Origin: Vanilla planifolia
Lineage: Eukaryota; Streptophyta; Magnoliopsida; Asparagales; Orchidaceae
Assembly: GCA_023846275.1 (NCBI GenBank)
Contig: JAIUJO010000160.1
Coordinates: forward strand, 251,809-315,808
Length of the DNA stretch: 64,000 bases
Reading direction: 5' to 3'
The translations under genes and the position numbers were made by a program. Under the pieces are notes generated by a model. That model searched no databases and had not been told where the DNA came from. It saw only the letters and a list, made by a program, of their open reading frames with translations. Shown here piece by piece: positions 58,439 to 64,000 of this stretch; position 1 is the stretch's first letter; every line of letters begins with the position of its first letter.

Positions 58439-61400
58439 ATAACAAAATAAAAGTGAAAAATTTGTAAATATATAACATAAAAAGTAAATGAAAGGTGGTG
58501 CATTCAAAGATGCAAAATAGATCGAGTGTTGCACCTTTGATCGTTAAATATGGTAAGAATTAAAATATATCATAGTGCATGCCAAAACCTTAAAAAATAA
58601 AAATATTTGACCAAATAAAAATAAATATTTAATTAATTAGAGTTGATAAAGAGGTGTCCAAAAAAACTTTTAGGTCTCAATTAAATCTCAATAACATTTA
58701 CTATTAACCATAAGATTTAAATAAGCATAAATAATAAAATATTACTATTTCAATATTAAGTATATATATATATTGATGTTGAAATGACATAAATTGACAT
58801 AGTATGTTGTATCTTAATAAAAGCACTGTTTATGTTGCAAAAGAGGAGAAATATTGTTTCATAATTTCCACATGAAAGTTGTATTCTTTGGCACGATAAG
58901 TTTTGGGGGTAACATCCTTAATCCTGAAGTTACTTGTGTTTTGATATGTCTCGTAATGAAAAACCTCAAAAATGAGGTTTTTGATATGAGTTCATCGACC
59001 TTTGTTTATTCTCAACCATAACCCATTTGAAATAATAAGAAATATAAATTTAAATAGGCATAAAAATAAAATATTATTTTTTAAAATATAGTAAATATAT
59101 TTTAAATTTTAGGTCAAGTAAATTAGAACATGATAATATAACTAAGTTAAAGTACTATGAATGTTACACCAAATAGGATTTAGAGTGACAAATTGGTATT
59201 ATTGAATGAAACAAAATGATTTAAAGAAATAAGAAATATTTCATATGAAATTTACTTTCTGACACACTAAGGAGATTGCATGTAACGTCCTCAATTAAAA
59301 AATCTGTTGTGAATCAAAATGACTCATAAAGCATTAGAAAACTTAGAAAGTGAAATATTTCTCCAAAATAAAGAAATTAATATTTATTTAGATAAATCTT
59401 AATTAGAAGCCCTAATGATAATTTTTTTTCATGATTGTAGTATTTTAGTAATTACTTTGAAGCAACAAATTAAATAAGCATAAAAAATAATAAATTATTT
59501 TACTTATGCCAATTAAACATATATTAAAATTGAATAGAGATATATTTAGAAAATATAAAATAATTGATTGAAAGCAATATAAAGGTCAAAAGAGAGGACA
59601 TTTAGTATTAAATAGTAATACAACAAAATAAAAATTATTATCTCTTAAAAAACAAGAGAAATTTTTCTATAAGCTGTATTTCTAGATACTTAAGAGATAG
59701 CGTAATACATACTTAATCATCAAATCTGATATGAATCAAAGAATCAAATTAAACATGACAAAACATTAGAAAATAAAATATTAAAAAAATTTAAAAATAA
59801 TATTTCATTGAATAAATATTTTAAGATAACTTTGATGGTGTTTATTTCTTCTCGACTGGACCACGTTTGGCATTGCTATGAATTACAAATGAAAATATGT
59901 AGAAACAATAGCAATTTGTTATTTTAAAACTCAGTAAATATATATTAAAGTTGTAATGAGATCAATTAAAATAATTTAATATATCCAAATTAACATAATA
60001 TAGTATATCCAAATTAAAATAATGTAAGTCTCACAAAACCCCGAGATTTAGAGTTACACAATAAAATCACAAAATCAAAGGAAAAAAGGACTTGGAAAAA
60101 TGCTAGGTTTTTTGGAAAGTTGCATTCCAAGATATTAATCAGATGAAAGGCAGCATCCTTGATCAACATATCAGTTATGAATCAGACTGTCTCATAAAGC
60201 ATATAAAAACTGTAAAAAATGAAATATACGAAGCAAAACGAACACTTATTTTGTTGGAGCTCAATGAGATGAGTTTAACAATTTTTTTGTGCGATCAAAC
60301 CTTAGTTAGAATTAATACTAATTATAAAATTAAATAAGCATAAATTATTATAAAATAGTATTTAAACAACAAATAACATATTTTAATACTCAAATGAGGT
60401 GAAGTAAAGCATTTTAATATGAACAACTCAAAATGATGTAAAGGTAAAAATTATGAAATATAAAATTCCATTGTAAAATAAAAAATCAAAATTTTTTAAA
60501 AAATGACATCATTTGTACAATAATGCTTAACTCTAAGATACTAAAATGATTGAGTGTAACATCCTCCTTTATCATATGATGTATGAATCAAAATGGCTCA
60601 TAAAACATGATAAACCCAGGGAAATTAACATATTAGAAGATATAAAAAAAGAATGTTTAATGTGATGGAGCTTGTCAAGCCAAGTCTAATAATGTTCTTT
60701 TCTTTATGAATCCTTGTTTGTAATTACTTTGAATTAAAAAATTTATTAAGCTAAAAAAGTGATAAATTATAATATTAAGACCATGCAAATAATTATTAAA
60801 ACTTGAATATGTTAAACTAAAGTAATGAAGTATAACCAAATCAAAATGAAGTAAATGTCACATTAAAGAAGATTTTGCATTACATAGTGATATAACTAAA
60901 ACTAATTTGAAGAACGGAGATAAGTTGTGTAAGAATGTTGCATTCGAAGATATTAAGGAGGTTCATGTAACATCTTTGACCACTTGATTCATGTAAAAAT
61001 TAAAATGGCTACTAAAACATGCTTAAACATTAGAGAATATAATTTCAAAAATATTAAATAAGAATTTTCAATTGGATATATCTTGTTGAGGTGAGTGAAC
61101 AATTAGCTGAATAAAGCTCTTTAACATAAAATAATAAAAAAAGAGAACAATTATAGTTCATAGAGATATAACATAATCAATGCACACAATGCCAAGAAAT
61201 GAATAAAACTGTATGTCAGAGTAACATCCTAGGATACTAAGTTGATTGAGGGAAATAAGGGATCATCAAATAAGCTAATAATTGAAATGTTTAGTAGAGC
61301 ATGTTAAAACCCAAGAAAAAAAAATAACTAAAGAAATTAATATTTACTTATAGCTCTTTGACATAAGTTCAATAAGATTTCTTTTGCTCTATCTAACCTT

Positions 61401-64000
61401 GAATGGAATTACTTTTAATTGCTAACCTAATAAGCATGAATAGTATGGAAAAAGTTATTTTAAAATTAGACAAAACATTTAATGCTGAAATAAGCATAGG
61501 AAAATGAATATAATGTAATCATCACATGAGGTAAAACCTAAAATTTTGAAGTAATATAATAAAATAAAAAATTTAAAAAAATTCGATAACTTTTATGAGA
61601 ATGTTCCCTTAAAAGATAATAAGATCATAGAGTGAAACATCCTAAATCATCAAATCATGTACCAATAAAAATATCTCTTAAAACATGAAAAACATTAGAA
61701 ATTAATGTATTAAAAAAAAATAAAAAAGAATATTTAATTGGATAGTTCCAATTGAAGAAAGTTTAATGATGCTTATTTTTTTTTCCATTAGTGCTCATTT
61801 TGAATTACAATTATTTACCAAAAACATAATCATAAATAATAATGAACCTATATTTTAAAAGTAAGTAAATAAATATTAAGTATAAAATTAAAAAATAAAA
61901 AATAAAAAAATAAGAATAACAAACTAAATCAATTGGATAGAATTGTGCATTGCAGTATAACCAAATGAAAATAAAACAATTGATGAAACTAGATAAATTT
62001 TAGGAGAAGTTGCATTCCAACACAATAAAATATCAATTTTAACATCCTCGACAATAAAAGCTTGATATATATTGAAGAGACTTGTAAGGCATGCCAAAAT
62101 CTTATAAAATAAAATATTTAAAAATTTAAATTTAAGCATTCGTCAAAGTTGAGCTAATTGAGATGAGATTGGATTTATTATGAAAATGTAATATAAATTA
62201 GCAATACTAATAATAAATTATTATTATAACATTGAAGAATATTTCTTAAATTTTAAATGAAAAAATAATAGCAAATTAATCTAAACAAATAAATTTCATG
62301 AAAAGGGCACACTAGATGAATTTAGATTTAAATAACAACTTAACTAAATCTAAGTAAAGAATTTGAAAAATTTGGAGAAATTGAACAAGAAAATTGCTTT
62401 CCATGATATTAAGTTTATTTTCTTGAATATCGTTGATCATCAAATGTGAAATAAATTGAATTATCTCATGAAAAAGTTAAAATTCAAATCATAATACTTA
62501 AAACTATATGAATGAATGTGTAATTGGATAACGCTCATCATATGAGCCCAATGGCTTTCATTTAATCTCCATCAAATCTCATTTGAAATGACTACAATTT
62601 ATGAAATAAAATATACATAAATAAGAATACATTAAAAAATTTATTATTAAGTAAATATATTTTAATGTTTAAAGGAGATAAATTGAAGTAATGTGATATA
62701 AAAAATTAAAACAGTTGCAAAGGCCATATTACAAGAGAATTAGAGTTTCAATGTACATTACATTCTAAGGTGCTCAAGAGATCAAGTATACCATCATTGT
62801 TATCAAATAAGGTACTTATAAAAGCAATGTAAAAGTCCCATTAGAAGAGATTTAGAATTACATAAACCAAACTGAAAGTGAAAGTTTGATGAGATAAGAT
62901 AAATTGTATGGGTATGTTGTATGCCTAGCTTTTAAAAGGATTGAGTGAAACATCTACGATCATAAAATCTTGTATGAATTGAAATGCCTCTAAAAGTGTG
63001 TCAAAACCATAGAAAATCAAATATTATAAATTATTAAAATGAATATTTAATTGAATAGAGTTTTTCAAGTTGAGTCGAGTGACTTTGAGCGTTGTTTGAA
63101 ATTAACAAGAAATTTTGAAATATCTGAAATAGGTAATTAAAAAATAAAATTTTAATTCTAAGTAAATATGCAATAAAGCAAGAATTTGATATAAAGAAGT
63201 AATGTATTATCACATAATTTATGTAATAGAAATGCCACATGAGAGGAAAATTAAAGTTTTGTTACCATATAAGCAAATAATAGAAACAATTATCAAAAAA
63301 TGTGATAAAGTTCATAGTAAAGTTGCATTGAAAAACACTAAGGGGACTGAGTGTAATATCCTCGATCATCAATCCAAGTGTGACTTAAAATGACTTTTTA
63401 AAGCACATAAAAAATAGAAAATATTTTAAAAAATTATTAAAATATCTATTTAATAAGACGAAGCTCATCGAGATGCAACAAAATATCACTTTTGTCATAT
63501 CGATCGTACCTTGTGAAGAATTATTGCAAATTACAAAATTAAATAAGCACAAATAAAAATAAATAGAAATATAACATTACTTTTATATTAGAAAGAAATC
63601 TACTAAATCATAAATTTGTTAAATTAAATAAATAAAATATAAAAAATCAAAGAAATGTAGAGGTCATGTGGAAGGACATTTAGAGTAAAATAATAAAATA
63701 AACAAATTAAGGCAAACAAATTTAATAAAAGAGAAGTTGCACAAAGAAATCCTTTCCAAGATACTATGGAGTTCAATTACAACTTTGTAGATCATTATAT
63801 AACAAAATAAAGCTTTTGTGCAAAACCAAAAAAAATAAAAATATTTAAAATATGAAAAATATCTTTTAACATAATATTACTCATTGCATCGAGTTTATTG
63901 AAATTTATTTTTCCTACATTTTTCCTAAAATTGTACTATAAATTACCAAGTAAATATCCACAAAAATAAAAACTATTATTCTAGTGGTAAGAAAATATAT

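Larger units (their letters stand above)
55905..64000. repeat. Degenerate satellite array, monomer about 400-420 bp
   Basis: The same ordered phrases recur through 8 kb and run off the right edge. A conserved box resembling gcattccaagatactaagg followed by gagtgtaacatcctcgatca begins near 55,912, 56,331, 56,746, 57,139, 57,561, 57,977, 58,500, 58,881, 59,254, 59,676, 60,122, 60,526, 60,940, 61,225, 61,602, 62,011, 62,396, 62,760, 62,919, 63,315 and 63,761. Most spacings are 364-446. After the box come, in order, a gaatcaaaatggctcataaa phrase, an aatatttaatt phrase, a gagatgag...tcatctcaatc pair, an aaattaaataagcataaat phrase and a cacatgagag...tttagagtt phrase. Short open frames inside it (for example 60,143-60,337 and 63,202-63,393) arise from the repeat and are not genes. 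Confidence 0.85.

Noticed and set aside
60143-60337. 64-codon open frame as a gene
   Set aside because: It is built from the satellite monomer; related peptides appear by translation of other units (for example 63,202-63,393).
55905-64000. CRISPR array
   Set aside because: Repeats are about 400 bp, diverged and without short unique spacers, and the rest of the window is clearly plant nuclear DNA.
1-64000. Organelle (plastid or mitochondrial) or bacterial origin
   Set aside because: No organelle gene, rRNA, tRNA or operon structure; abundant plant LTR and LINE remnants and CpG depletion point to nuclear heterochromatin.

Overview
The window is nuclear DNA of a vascular plant, probably pericentromeric or otherwise heterochromatic. 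It is very AT-rich and CpG is strongly depleted: I count two CpG in the first 1,020 bases, as expected after long methylation and deamination. I find no intact gene, rRNA or tRNA. The longest uninterrupted open frames are about 60-105 codons. What can be recognised is a graveyard of plant retrotransposons and one large degenerate tandem-repeat array. The elements were recognised by reading translated fragments against the conserved motifs of the families, across many stops and frameshifts. No database search was possible.

Layout. 1-4,050: extremely AT-rich, no gene. About 7,540-10,500 (+): decayed L1-type LINE ORF2 (endonuclease, reverse transcriptase palm, thumb); the stretch before it may hold its first ORF. 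10,500-20,200: mostly unassigned AT-rich DNA. 20,250-23,660 (-): Ty1/copia pol remnant with internal duplications of about 770 bp. 23,956-24,052: long AT microsatellite. About 26,600-31,110 (-): nearly complete decayed Ty1/copia element, from gag through protease, integrase, reverse transcriptase and RNase H to a candidate polypurine tract. 32,890-34,760 (-): Ty3/gypsy gag, protease and N-terminal reverse transcriptase. 39,130-44,800 (-): a second LINE, nearly full length, interrupted by about 750 bp of foreign sequence and carrying a 65-bp tandem duplication. 47,375-47,444: compound CA/TA microsatellite. 50,900-53,900: extremely AT-rich. 55,905-64,000, running off the end: about 21 units of a degenerate satellite of about 400-420 bp.

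The three LTR elements and one LINE are on the minus strand; the other LINE is on plus. All coding capacity is destroyed (stops, frameshifts, substituted catalytic residues such as YADY for YVDD and DSN or DNQ for DSG), so nothing here is expected to move on its own. The most noteworthy object is the satellite array at the right end. Its monomers share a conserved box and a recurrent small inverted repeat, and show unit-size heterogeneity and nested duplication. I do not recognise it as a named family.
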